Of a stretch of 64,000 nt of DNA, positions 16,722 to 25,146 are shown piece by piece (the first letter of the stretch is position 1; every line of letters begins with the position of its first letter). Made by a program: the position numbers and the translations under genes. This DNA comes from Methanobacteriota archaeon (lineage in GTDB: Archaea; Halobacteriota; Methanomicrobia; Methanomicrobiales; Methanospirillaceae). The DNA lies in contig JAKPPV010000003.1 of NCBI GenBank assembly GCA_029547145.1, forward strand, positions 1 to 64,000. The letters are read 5' to 3'. The notes beneath the pieces are model-generated. The model saw nothing but the letters and a program-made list of their open reading frames with translations. It was not told where the DNA came from and did not search any database.

Positions 16722-17336
16722 ATGGAGATCGCCGGGGAGGGGAGAGGAACGGGTGGGCTCTACGAGCGGACCTTCCAGACCATCGACCATCCCGTCTTCG
16801 TGATCGCGGACGACGGCAGGATCGTGGTGGCGAACCGCGCGACCGGCGAGCTGCTCGGGCAGGACGCAGCGGGACTGGCCGGGCGCCGCTGTCACGAGGT
16901 CTTCCACGGGCGAACGGACTTCATCGATGAATGCCCCTTCCGACGGGCATGCAGGTCCGGCCGGCGCGAGAGGACGGTGGTCCATCTGGGGCCGCGCTGG
17001 TTCGTCGCCGCGATCGAACCCCTCGAGACGGGCGGAGCGGTCCACACCCTGCTCGAGATCACCCGCCTGCGCGAGACCGAGGCGATGCTCACGGGGTTCC
17101 TGACCGATGCCGTCCTCCGTCTCGCCCGTCCCACCGGGGTGATCGCGGAGACCCTCTCGAGCCTCGCGGACGACCTGGAGAGCGGGCGTCTCACCCCGGA
17201 AGAGGTCGCACTCGCCCTCCGGTGCGAGGCGGCGGGGGCCCGGGGGCTCACCGCCACGATCAACGCGCTCAAGAACTCCGTCGCGGGAGAGATGCACGAA
17301 CTCCCCGAGGACTACCGCCGTTTCCTGTTGCAATGA
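16722..17336 (+). CDS. PAS-domain protein without kinase domain
   Basis: A 204-residue protein: PAS domain about 12-115 (TIDHPVFVIADDGRIVVANRA), with the CHEVFH...CPFRRAC cysteine pattern also seen in the third PAS of the hybrid kinase, then helices at about 120-195. No HATPase follows and no HisKA histidine motif is evident, so it is not a kinase. The start at 16722 lies about 30 nt after a CCAATATG TATA-like stretch. It is followed after only 4 bp by the KaiC-like gene, so the pair is probably one signalling unit in which the PAS protein senses and the next gene responds (inference). Confidence 0.75.
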   Translation: MEIAGEGRGTGGLYERTFQTIDHPVFVIADDGRIVVANRATGELLGQDAAGLAGRRCHEVFHGRTDFIDECPFRRACRSGRRERTVVHLGPRWFVAAIEPLETGGAVHTLLEITRLRETEAMLTGFLTDAVLRLARPTGVIAETLSSLADDLESGRLTPEEVALALRCEAAGARGLTATINALKNSVAGEMHELPEDYRRFLLQ

Positions 17337-17340
17337 TCGG

Positions 17341-17895
17341 ATGACCCGCCTGATCAGCGAGGCCGAACTCGGCTCAAAGCAGCTCTTCCTGGTCCTCTCG
17401 CCCCCCGACCAGCTCCGCGAGCAGAACCTGGCCCTGACCGGAGAACTGCTCGCGGCGGGATACCGGGTCTGTGTGATCACCACCAACTACCCCTACCGGG
17501 TACTCTTGCGGCTCTACGCTTCGGCCGGGCTCGACCTGGACCGGATCGACTTCATCGACGCGATCACGCCGTACGCGCTCGGGGCGATGCCCCCGCCTGA
17601 TTCCCGGTGCCGCTTCATCCAGTCCCCGACGGACCTGACCGGGATCGGGATCGGTGTCACCGAGCTCCTGGCGGCCCATCCGGGGGAGCAGACCTGCATC
17701 CTGATCGACTCGGTCTCGACCATGCTGATCTACCTCTCACCAACGAGCCTCTCCAAGTTCATCCACTTCGTCGCGAACCGGCTCCGCCTCCTCGACCACT
17801 CGGGGATCTTCCTCGCCGTGGAGCGGGGGCTCGACCCGATGCTCCTCACCCAGCTCGTCACCTTCGTCGATGCGACGATCGAGGGGCAGGTCTAG
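17341..17895 (+). CDS. Degenerate KaiC/RecA-fold protein (DUF835/DUF7504-like)
   Basis: A 184-residue soluble protein. The pattern FLVLSPPDQLREQN, VCVITTNYP, LDRIDFIDAIT, CILIDSVSTMLIYL, then LRLLDHSGIFLAVE, follows a RecA/KaiC alpha-beta core: a strand where a Walker A would be but without GxxxxGKT, and a Walker B-like ILIDSVS. It is therefore probably unable to bind ATP in the usual way. Related proteins in archaea are often attached to PAS and kinase domains. Here it is a separate gene directly after a PAS-only gene. The family assignment is from memory of the pattern and is moderate. Confidence 0.65.
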   Translation: MTRLISEAELGSKQLFLVLSPPDQLREQNLALTGELLAAGYRVCVITTNYPYRVLLRLYASAGLDLDRIDFIDAITPYALGAMPPPDSRCRFIQSPTDLTGIGIGVTELLAAHPGEQTCILIDSVSTMLIYLSPTSLSKFIHFVANRLRLLDHSGIFLAVERGLDPMLLTQLVTFVDATIEGQV

Positions 17896-17901
17896 CCGCG
17901 C

Positions 17902-17910
17902 TTTTTTATA
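17902..17910 (+). promoter_or_regulatory. TATA box of the glutaredoxin-thioredoxin reductase gene
   Basis: TTTTTTATA lies just after the preceding stop and 23 nt before the ATG at 17934, which predicts a leaderless mRNA starting near that ATG and supports the start. Confidence 0.65.
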
Positions 17911-17933
17911 CAGGGGTGCAGAACCTGCTCCTC

Positions 17934-19088
17934 ATGCCGAAGGTGGTCGTCTACTTCACCGAGAACTGCCCGTACTGTCGCATGGTCAAGGCGTTCCTCG
18001 ACCAGCGGAAGGTCCCGTACCGAGCGGTCAACGTCGGGACGGACCGCCAGGCCGCACGCGAGATGATCGAGCGTTCCGGGCAGTACGGAGTGCCGGTCAC
18101 CGTGGTCGACGAGGAGGTGATCGTCGGCTACGACGCGAAGAGGCTGGGGGAGCTCTTCGGGGAGGACCGGCAGGAGACCTCCCTCGACGTCCTGATCGTG
18201 GGTGCCGGACCGGCGGGGCTGACGGCGGGCGTCTACTGCGCCCGCAAGGGCCTCCGGACCCTGATCATCTCGACGACGATCGGGGGCCAGGCCCTCGAGT
18301 CCTGGGCGATCGAGAACTACATGGGCTTCCGGATGATCAAGGGGGAGGACCTGATGCACCGGTTCGAAGAGCAGGTCCGTGCGCAGAACATCCGGCTGGA
18401 ACTGGACCGGGTGACCGGCGTCACCCGGGAGGACGGCCGGTTCCGGGTCACCACCGAGGGCAACAGGGCCTTCAAGGCAACATCCCTGATCGTCGCCTCG
18501 GGCAGGCATCCGAAGTCGCTCGGTGTCGCCGACGAGCACCGCTTCCTCGGGCGGGGGCTCTCGGTCTGCGCCACCTGCGACGGACCCCTCTTCCGCGACA
18601 AGCGCGTCGCGGTGATCGGCGGTGGCAACGCCGCCGTCCAGATCGCGAACGAGCTCGCCGGGATCGCGGCGCACGTGGACGTGGTCGTCCGATCCGATTT
18701 CAGAGCGGACGCCGCCGACGTCAGCCGGCTCGTGGAGAAGGCGAACGTCACCGTCCACCGGGGATGGGAGGTCGCAGCACTCCACGGGGACGCCTTCCTC
18801 TCGGGCCTCACGATCCGGGAGCGGAATACCAGCCGCGAGGTCCGGCTCGACGAGGACGGGGTCTTCGTCGATATCGGCTGGGAACCGAACACCGATTTCC
18901 TCGGCGGTCTCGTCCAGCTGAACGAGAGGAACGAGATCGTCGTGGACGAGAACTGCCACACCAGCATCCCCGGACTCTACGCCGCCGGCGATGTCACGAG
19001 CATCCACTCCGACCAGATCATCATCGCGGCCGGAGAGGGGGCGAAGGCCGCGCTCGAGGCCTTTGCCTGGGTCAGGTCGCAGGGGTAG
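17934..19088 (+). CDS. Glutaredoxin-thioredoxin reductase fusion
   Basis: A 384-residue fusion. Residues 1-78 are a glutaredoxin/NrdH domain with a CPYC dithiol (NCPYCRMVKAFL) and the cis-proline segment YGVPVTVV. Residues about 84-384 are an FAD/NAD(P)H thioredoxin reductase: VGAGPAGL for FAD, SVCATCDGPLF with the redox CATC, GGGNAA for the nucleotide, and the closing GLYAAGDVTS. Having donor and reductase on one chain implies electrons pass from nicotinamide (or another donor) through FAD and CATC to the CPYC disulfide. A GTG at 17916 is an alternative start. It may feed the redox island at 57-62 kb, but nothing in the sequence ties them. Confidence 0.93.
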   Translation: MPKVVVYFTENCPYCRMVKAFLDQRKVPYRAVNVGTDRQAAREMIERSGQYGVPVTVVDEEVIVGYDAKRLGELFGEDRQETSLDVLIVGAGPAGLTAGVYCARKGLRTLIISTTIGGQALESWAIENYMGFRMIKGEDLMHRFEEQVRAQNIRLELDRVTGVTREDGRFRVTTEGNRAFKATSLIVASGRHPKSLGVADEHRFLGRGLSVCATCDGPLFRDKRVAVIGGGNAAVQIANELAGIAAHVDVVVRSDFRADAADVSRLVEKANVTVHRGWEVAALHGDAFLSGLTIRERNTSREVRLDEDGVFVDIGWEPNTDFLGGLVQLNERNEIVVDENCHTSIPGLYAAGDVTSIHSDQIIIAAGEGAKAALEAFAWVRSQG

Positions 19089-19126
19089 GGGGGACGGGAT
19101 GGGAGGGGAAGTCGGGCGCCCCTCCC

Positions 19127-20905
19127 CTAGAGCCCGTTGAAGAGCGTCACGACGTCGGCGAAGTCGATCCGGCCGTTCCGGTTGAAGTCGAATGCGTTCA
19201 CCGGCTCGTTATCCGCGATCCAGTCCATCTGGTTGAAGTAGAGGACGACGTCCGCGAAGTCCTTCCGGCCGTTCCCGTTCACGTCATCGAAGAGGCCGTC
19301 GCGATCGGTGTCCGAGGGGAGACCGGAACCGCCCGGTATCGCGACGACCGCCGTCGTGGGTATGGGGGTGGGCGTCCTCGTCACCGTCGGGGTGGGGGTG
19401 GGCGTCTTCGTCACCGTCGGGGAGGGGGTGGGCGTCTTCGTCGGTGTCGGCGCGTACGGGGAGGCGATCGGAAGGGCATCGACCTGGCCCGCGAACTCGA
19501 AGGGCTCATCGCAGAACCCGTCGCCGTCCCCGTCTCCGTGGGTCTCGGAGAACCCGTTCCCCGAGGGCTTCGCCCAGTAGTTACCTCCGATGTACGGCCC
19601 GCCGATGATGTTCGGCCCGGTCCTCCGCGAGACCGAGAACGAGTTGCCCGTCGAGGAGCCGACCACCTTCACGTTGTCGCCCTGGTTCATGAACCGGTTG
19701 TTGTAGGCCACGTTGCCATGCGCGTCCGAGATCCAGATCCCGCAGTTCGAATGGCCCTGGATACGGTTGCCGACGATGCTGACGCCGGTCACACCCCGGT
19801 AGAGGACGATCCCGGCAAAGAGGTTGCCCTCGATCGTGCAGCCCTCGATCCGGCCCAGGCCGACCCCGGGGTCGATGTAATAGACGCCGTAGCCCCAGCC
19901 CGAGATCTTCATGTTCTTCACGGTCACGTCCGGGATGCCGTTGATGAAGATCCCGGCGGTTGCCGCAGACTGACCATTCCCTCCGAGGCGATAGCCGCGA
20001 CCGTCGATCGTCACCCCCGGCGTCTTCACCTCGATGCAGACCACGTCGTTCCGGTTCACCAGGTCACCGGTCAGGTAGTAGTTGCCGGGGGTCGTGATCA
20101 CCCGCGGACCCGAGATCGCGAACGGGTTCTGGGTCGGGGTGGGGGTGGTCGTCACCGGTGTGCCTTTCGAGAGGTAGGGTGTGATCGCCGCGTAGAACCG
20201 GTCCGCGATCTTCCTCTCCCCCGACTCGTCGGGGTGGATGTACCGCGGCGCCTGGTTGTCCGCCCTCCCATCGTACCCCGAGTAGAGGTCGACCACGATG
20301 ATCCGCGAGGTCGAGGTCGAGCGTGCGGAGGCCCACGACGGCAGCTGGTTGTTGAACTCGATCAGGCCCGAGTTGACGTTCCGGTAGCTGTCGCCGGTGG
20401 GAGGCAGTTTCGCCAGGACGATCGTGATCCGGGGGTTCTTCGCACGGAGGGTGTTCACAACCCCGTTCAGGTTCGAGAAGCGGGTCGACATCGGTGTCTG
20501 GGCGAGGACGTCGTTCGTGCCGAGCAGCACGAGGGCCATGTCCGGGTTGTACCCGGCGAGCCAGGTCGAGAGCTGTCCCCCGGTACCGACTCCGTTCAGG
20601 ATCCCCCCGATCGTGTACCCCCCGTGCCCCTCGTTGTCCTTGTCGAAACTGACGGGAAAGTTCGGCACGTTCCAGGAGCCGACGAAGTCGACGTCGTAGC
20701 CGTTCGAGCGGAGCTTGTTCCAGAGCCAGTACCGGTAGGTCGGGTGCATACCGCCGTCGTCCGTGTCGAGCATCCCCTTCGTCAGCGAGTCCCCGAGCGG
20801 GACGATCCGGGTCGTGGCGTCCGCGGCCCCGACGAGGAGGAACAGCAGAATCAGCGCGGCCAGGAACGGCCACAGTGGGCGCCCGATGGAGGCCCTGCAG
20901 GTCAT
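19127..20905 (-). CDS. Secreted SGNH hydrolase-NosD beta-helix-dockerin protein
   Basis: A 592-residue exported protein. Signal or anchor at about 9-29. Residues about 32-240 are an SGNH/GDSL esterase: VPLGDSLTKG with the nucleophile serine, GGYTIGG, LGTNDV, and the C-terminal RYIHPDESG with the histidine. Residues about 255-490 are a NosD-type beta-helix with GPNIIGGPYIGGNYW and DGDGDGFCDEP. A Thr/Pro linker (about 500-535) is followed by two type I dockerin-like calcium repeats (DTDRDGLFDDVNGNGRKDF and DFNRNGRIDF, each followed by ADVV). It probably deacetylates or otherwise de-esterifies surface or environmental polysaccharide; the dockerin would bind a cohesin partner, none of which is in the window. 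The ATG at 20905 directly precedes the signal peptide. Confidence 0.88.
   Translation of the reverse strand: MTCRASIGRPLWPFLAALILLFLLVGAADATTRIVPLGDSLTKGMLDTDDGGMHPTYRYWLWNKLRSNGYDVDFVGSWNVPNFPVSFDKDNEGHGGYTIGGILNGVGTGGQLSTWLAGYNPDMALVLLGTNDVLAQTPMSTRFSNLNGVVNTLRAKNPRITIVLAKLPPTGDSYRNVNSGLIEFNNQLPSWASARSTSTSRIIVVDLYSGYDGRADNQAPRYIHPDESGERKIADRFYAAITPYLSKGTPVTTTPTPTQNPFAISGPRVITTPGNYYLTGDLVNRNDVVCIEVKTPGVTIDGRGYRLGGNGQSAATAGIFINGIPDVTVKNMKISGWGYGVYYIDPGVGLGRIEGCTIEGNLFAGIVLYRGVTGVSIVGNRIQGHSNCGIWISDAHGNVAYNNRFMNQGDNVKVVGSSTGNSFSVSRRTGPNIIGGPYIGGNYWAKPSGNGFSETHGDGDGDGFCDEPFEFAGQVDALPIASPYAPTPTKTPTPSPTVTKTPTPTPTVTRTPTPIPTTAVVAIPGGSGLPSDTDRDGLFDDVNGNGRKDFADVVLYFNQMDWIADNEPVNAFDFNRNGRIDFADVVTLFNGL
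19364..19453. repeat. Three-copy 30-bp minisatellite encoding the Thr/Pro linker
   Basis: Three tandem near-identical 30-bp units begin near 19364, 19394 and 19424 and encode the repeated TPTPTVTRTP-type linker of the SGNH-NosD-dockerin protein. Copy number probably varies between strains and sets linker length. Confidence 0.75.
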
Positions 20906-21002
20906 CGCACGATCACCACACGTACTCCTGCCGCCTGCCGCCGGATAAAACCTCTTGCCGGGAACCGGCAGGCTTGTATCGCCCCCCCGCGCATCCTGGT
21001 CC

Positions 21003-21800
21003 ATGCAGAGTCGGTTGAAGGAGGCGCTCGGCCTCCGGTTCGAGCCGGTCGCGGTCCTGCTCCGGGACGAGCGGCCAGAGGGCGCCGTCGGGTTCGCGCC
21101 CGGGCGGCGCGGGTGCGTGATGTGGCTTTTCGCACAGGCGGCCCTCGGCAGGACGGCGGCGATCTCCCGCGAGACGGCCGGTTGCCCCGGCGGGCTCGTC
21201 GGGCTCGGGTTCGAGACGGGGTTCGAGGACCCGGAGCGCCACTCCTACTTCCTCAGCTGCGGAGTCGAGGGGACGGGGGCGCCCGTGCGGCTGGTCGAAG
21301 AAGCCCGCGCGATGCCCGCGTCGCCGGGAAGGGAGCATCTCCTCCACGGCGAGCGGTACTGGCGCGACCCGGCGGCGGCACGGGCGTTCCTCGACGGCCT
21401 GCCGACGCTGTCCGCCCCTCCCGCCTGGGTGGTCCTGGTCCCGCTCCCGGCCGTCCCCGTGGGCGAGGAGCCGGCGGCGGTCGTCTTCATCGCCGACGGC
21501 GCCGGCATCTCGGGCCTGGTCACCCTCGCCCACTACCGCCACCCCGCCGCCGACGGGGTGATCGTCCCGCCCGGCGCCGGTTGCATGCAGTTCTTTCTCT
21601 GGCCCCTCGCCGAGGCGACGCGGGAGCACCCGCGGGCGGTGATCGGGATGACCGACCCCTCCGCGCGGGTCGCGACGAAGCGCCTCCTCGGCACGGAGGT
21701 CCTCACCTTCGCCGTCCCCTGGAGCCGGTACCTCGAGTTCGAGGAGGACGTCGCCGGCTCGTTCCTCGAGACCGCACAATGGAGGGAGCTGATCGGGTAG
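21003..21800 (+). CDS. DUF169 family protein
   Basis: A 265-residue protein matching DUF169: LKEALGLRFEPVAVLL at the start, CVMWLFAQAALGRTAAIS, GCPGGLVGLGFE, and the C-terminal GCMQFFLWPLAEA and VIGMTDPSAR segments. The family is common in methanogens and other anaerobes, with conserved cysteines (GCVMW, GCPGG, GCMQ) that could hold a metal or cluster; no function is established to my knowledge. The ATG at 21003 follows a gap shared with the divergent surface protein gene. No signal or membrane segment is visible. Confidence 0.82.
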   Translation: MQSRLKEALGLRFEPVAVLLRDERPEGAVGFAPGRRGCVMWLFAQAALGRTAAISRETAGCPGGLVGLGFETGFEDPERHSYFLSCGVEGTGAPVRLVEEARAMPASPGREHLLHGERYWRDPAAARAFLDGLPTLSAPPAWVVLVPLPAVPVGEEPAAVVFIADGAGISGLVTLAHYRHPAADGVIVPPGAGCMQFFLWPLAEATREHPRAVIGMTDPSARVATKRLLGTEVLTFAVPWSRYLEFEEDVAGSFLETAQWRELIG

Positions 21801-21835
21801 CGGGATCAACCCTTTCCCCGATCCGGGGGTGGGCC

Positions 21836-21943
21836 CCTTCGCTCGTTCACGCAGGCACCGTGGGGCTCACCGTCACCGATGCAGACGGGACGCCCGGTAC
21901 GGCGACGGCGACAGGGTTCGTGAAGGTCCCGGGATACAGAAGA
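21836..21943 (+). pseudogene. PKD-domain fragment, remnant of a surface protein
   Basis: In the 179-bp gap between the DUF169 gene and tfrB, one frame reads SLVHAGTVGLTVTDADG, then TPGTATATGFVKVPG. This is the last half of a PKD domain (compare the usual GTYTVTLTVTDADG...TATATVTV). No start codon, no upstream PKD half and no stop-bounded gene surround it, so it is best read as the decayed end of a deleted surface protein. Low base-level support beyond the motif. Confidence 0.6.
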
Positions 21944-21979
21944 AAAGCCCCGAGGGGGGGGGTGACTGGAAGGGAGGGA

Positions 21980-23458
21980 CTACCGGCGCACGTCCGGGGA
22001 CGGGGCGGGGGTGGACGCCGCCTCCTCGTCCTTCTTCCGGTACGCCTCGAGCAGCAGGGACGTGACGTTCCGCACCGGGAGGTCCGTGTGTCCCGCGATG
22101 TGGAACTCGCAGAACGGGCAGGATGAGATCACCTGTTCAGCCCCCGTCGCCGCGATCGCCTCCCGGCGGAGCTCGCCGAGCGCCGCCGCCACCTCGGGCC
22201 TCCCGGACTTCACCCCGCCGCCCGAACCGCAGCAGCGGGCCGGCATCTCGACCAGGTCGGCGACCTGCCGGATGAACGCCCGGGGCTGCTCGGAGATCCC
22301 CTGGCCCCGGAGCAGGTGGCAGGGGTCGTGGTAGGTGACCGTGAGGGGGAGGCGCGCCGGCGGCTCGATCCCGAACTCGGTGAGCACCTCGTTGATGTCC
22401 ATCACCCGGAACGGCAGGTCCTCGTAGTCGTTCTTCAGGGTCGCCCCGCACCCGGCGCACATCGTCATCACGATCGGGTACGGCGCGAAGGCCTCCCGGT
22501 TGACCGCCTTGAGCCTGGGGAGATCGTCGAGCTGGCCCGTCCGGATCAGGGGAGAGCCGCAGCAGACCTGCGCCATCGGCACGACCACGCGGATCCCGTT
22601 GCGCCGCAGCACCTCGATCGCGTCCAGCGCCGTCCGGGGCAGGCGCATGGAGTACATGCAGCCGACGAAGAACGCGACCTCGCCCCGGACCGGTCCGTAC
22701 GGCTCGATCACCGGGTCGATCCGCTCGAAGAGCGGCGTCTCCGTCCGCACCACCGACCGGCCCGTCGTCCGGACGAGGTCCGCGACCTCCCGGTGGCGGG
22801 GGAGGGTGAAGCCCCGGCGGTTCGCCTCCGCCCGGAGCCGCTCGATCGCCTTGCCCATGATCCGGATCTCCTTCGGGCAGGCCTCGTAGCAGGCATGGCA
22901 GGAGGTGCAGTTGAAGAGCCCGTCGTCCCTCGCCTGGACCACCCGGTCCCCGGCATCGCGCGGGTCGAGCTGGAGCCGCTCGAGCTGCCGCATCGCGGTC
23001 GGGCCGGCGAAGTCGCTCACCGCGACCGCCGGGCAGACGGAGATGCAGGAGCCGCACTCGACGCAGTCGCAGAGGTCCTTCATCTCCTCCACCGTCCCGC
23101 GGTCGGGCAGGTCGGAAGAGTCCCCGGGGACCAGCGCCGCGATCCGCTCGATCCGCGGGACCAGGTCGACCACCAGGTCCCGGACCACCGGCAGGTCGAG
23201 CGGCTCGATCGAGTCCCCGTCCGCCACCGGGGTCATGCAGGCGAGGGCCGGCTTCCCGTTCACCCGCACGGCGCACGACCCGCACTGGCCCGAGCCGCAG
23301 CAGTAGCGGTAGGCGAGGGTCGGGTCCTGCTCGTGGACGGCGTGGAGGGCGTGGAGCACCCGCGCCCCGTCGTGGACCTCGACCTCGTACGGGACGAGAC
23401 GGGCCGGTTCACCGGAGTCGGGGTCGAACCGCGAGACCCGGATCGTCATCCGGCTCAT
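21980..23458 (-). CDS. tfrB: Thiol:fumarate reductase (CoM/CoB) subunit B
   Basis: A 492-residue iron-sulfur subunit. N-terminal [2Fe-2S] domain (CCGSGQCGSC...C), then two [4Fe-4S]-type motifs (CVECGSCISVCP and CTSCHACYEACP), then two CCG domains as in HdrB and GlpC (VCCGSPL, CAGCGATLKND, then CCGSGGGVKS and SCPFCEFH). TfrB oxidises coenzyme M and coenzyme B to the heterodisulfide and passes electrons to TfrA, giving succinate from fumarate for biosynthesis. The ATG at 23458 overlaps the tfrA stop as ATGA, so translation is coupled; M4 is a close alternative start. Confidence 0.94.
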   Translation of the reverse strand: MSRMTIRVSRFDPDSGEPARLVPYEVEVHDGARVLHALHAVHEQDPTLAYRYCCGSGQCGSCAVRVNGKPALACMTPVADGDSIEPLDLPVVRDLVVDLVPRIERIAALVPGDSSDLPDRGTVEEMKDLCDCVECGSCISVCPAVAVSDFAGPTAMRQLERLQLDPRDAGDRVVQARDDGLFNCTSCHACYEACPKEIRIMGKAIERLRAEANRRGFTLPRHREVADLVRTTGRSVVRTETPLFERIDPVIEPYGPVRGEVAFFVGCMYSMRLPRTALDAIEVLRRNGIRVVVPMAQVCCGSPLIRTGQLDDLPRLKAVNREAFAPYPIVMTMCAGCGATLKNDYEDLPFRVMDINEVLTEFGIEPPARLPLTVTYHDPCHLLRGQGISEQPRAFIRQVADLVEMPARCCGSGGGVKSGRPEVAAALGELRREAIAATGAEQVISSCPFCEFHIAGHTDLPVRNVTSLLLEAYRKKDEEAASTPAPSPDVRR

Positions 23459-25086
23459 GCCCGCACCTCCTCGATCCCCTCGCGGGCGAGCGACAGGTAG
23501 GTGTGGCCGTACGGGGACCGGTCCGGCGGCAGTTCGCACGCGGGGTCACGCCGGGTATGGGCCCCCCGGCACTCGGGCCGGAGGAGGGCCGCCCGGCAGA
23601 CCAGCGAGGCGAGGAGGCACTGGTTCTCCGCCGTGCAGCACTCGAGGAGGTTCTGCCGGGTCGCCGCCCGGAGGCGCTCGTTTTTCAGGGCTTCGACCTC
23701 TCGGAGCGCGGCGGCGAGCCCCTCGCGGTCCCGGAAGATCCCCGCGCCCCGCCACATCGTCAGTTTCAGCCTCTTTATGACCTGGTGCGGCGGTACCTCG
23801 CCGTCGAGGTAACCGTCGAACCGGCGCCGGAGTGCGTCGAGCTGCCGGTCGATCTCCGGGGTGACCTGCCGGTGCCGCTCCGGCTCGAGCCCGGCGGACC
23901 GGCCCGCCCGCCGGCCGAAGACCTGGGTCTCGGCGAGCGCGTTCCCGCCCAGGCGGTTCGCGCCGTGGACCCCGCCCGAGCACTCCCCCGCCGCGAAGAG
24001 CCCGGGGACCGTCGTCGCGCAGTCGGTGTTGATCCGGAGCCCCCCCATGATGTGGTGCGCGGTCGGCGCCACCTCCATCGGCTCGTTCCGGATATCGACG
24101 CCGAAGGCGAGAAACTGCTCGAGCATGATCGGGAGCCGCTCTTCGACCTGTCCCGGCGGGAGGTGGGTCACGTCGAGCCAGACCCCCCCGCGTTCGGTCC
24201 CCCGCCCCTCCAGGATCTCGGTCGCGATCGCCCGGGCGACGACGTCGCGGGTCGAGAGTTCCATCCGCACGGGGTCGTACCGGGCCATGAACCGTTCGCC
24301 CAGGCGGTTCAGGAGCCGGCCCCCTTCACCCCGCACCGCCTCGGTGACGAGCCGGCCTCGTGCGTCGTACGGGTGGATCGCACCGGTCGGGTGGAACTGG
24401 ACCATCTCCATGTCGATCAGTTCCGCCCCTGCACGGTACCCGAGCGCGTACCCGTCGCCGGTGCCCGAGGCGGAGTTCGTGGAGATGTCGTAGATCTGCG
24501 TCCCCCCGCCGGTCGCGAGCACCACCGCGTCCGCGAGAAAGACCCGGAGGTCTCCGTCGCGGTCGAGGGCCGCCGCTCCGGCGCACCGCCCCCCGTCGAG
24601 GAGGAGCTCGACCGCTGCGCACTCGTGGACGACCTCGACGTCCGTCGCGGCGAGGCGGTCCATCAGGGTCACCATCATCTCGTGACCGGTCCGGTCCCCC
24701 GCGTAGCACGTCCGCGGGCGCTGCTGCCCGCCGAACGGACGCTGGGCGACCCCTCCCCCGGGGGCGACGTCGAAGACCGCCCCCCAGGCGACCAGCTCCC
24801 GCACCCGTTCCGGCGCCTCGCGCACCAGCACCTCGACGAGGGCGGGATCGTTCAGGAACGCCCCGCCCTTCAGGGTGTCCGCCGCGTGAAGCGAGAAGTC
24901 GTCGTCCTCACGGAGGACCGCGTTGTACCCCCCCTCCGCCATCGGCGTGCACCCGCCCTTTCCGGCGATCGTCTTCGAGAGGAGGACGACCGAGCCGTGC
25001 CCCGCTGCCTCGATCGCGGCCCGCACGCCCGCGCCGCCGCTGCCAATCACGAGGACGTGGGACGTTGTCGCTCCGTTTTCCACCAT
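23455..25086 (-). CDS. tfrA: Thiol:fumarate reductase (CoM/CoB) subunit A
   Basis: A 543-residue flavoprotein of the succinate dehydrogenase/fumarate reductase family. FAD-binding VLVIGSGGAGVRAAIEA at the N-terminus, AEGGYNAVL, TGGGTQIY, the catalytic-region MEMVQFHPTG and EAVRGEGG, HHIMGGL, FAAGECSGGVHGANRLGGNAL and the C-terminal helical domain. It reduces fumarate in the cytoplasm using electrons from TfrB. The ATG at 25086 is chosen because FAD homology starts 9 residues later; the upstream open frame runs antisense to lysC and is a shadow. It is divergent from lysC, 60 bp apart. Confidence 0.95.
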   Translation of the reverse strand: MVENGATTSHVLVIGSGGAGVRAAIEAAGHGSVVLLSKTIAGKGGCTPMAEGGYNAVLREDDDFSLHAADTLKGGAFLNDPALVEVLVREAPERVRELVAWGAVFDVAPGGGVAQRPFGGQQRPRTCYAGDRTGHEMMVTLMDRLAATDVEVVHECAAVELLLDGGRCAGAAALDRDGDLRVFLADAVVLATGGGTQIYDISTNSASGTGDGYALGYRAGAELIDMEMVQFHPTGAIHPYDARGRLVTEAVRGEGGRLLNRLGERFMARYDPVRMELSTRDVVARAIATEILEGRGTERGGVWLDVTHLPPGQVEERLPIMLEQFLAFGVDIRNEPMEVAPTAHHIMGGLRINTDCATTVPGLFAAGECSGGVHGANRLGGNALAETQVFGRRAGRSAGLEPERHRQVTPEIDRQLDALRRRFDGYLDGEVPPHQVIKRLKLTMWRGAGIFRDREGLAAALREVEALKNERLRAATRQNLLECCTAENQCLLASLVCRAALLRPECRGAHTRRDPACELPPDRSPYGHTYLSLAREGIEEVRA

Positions 25087-25146
25087 CTTGAAGAGGGTTG
25101 GGGTCGGAGTATGATAAAGAATGGCGAGGGGGACGAAAGAGCACCC

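Noticed and set aside
14360-16723. Open frame of 787 codons on the minus strand antisense to polB
   Set aside because: PolD small subunit on the other strand has all phosphoesterase motifs; the antisense frame is low-complexity and has no family.
17870-22126. Open frame of 1418 codons on the plus strand
   Set aside because: It is the shadow of the thioredoxin reductase fusion in another frame, then antisense to the SGNH-NosD gene and out of frame with DUF169. It is Arg/Gly/Pro-rich with no domain; only its last part holds the PKD fragment.
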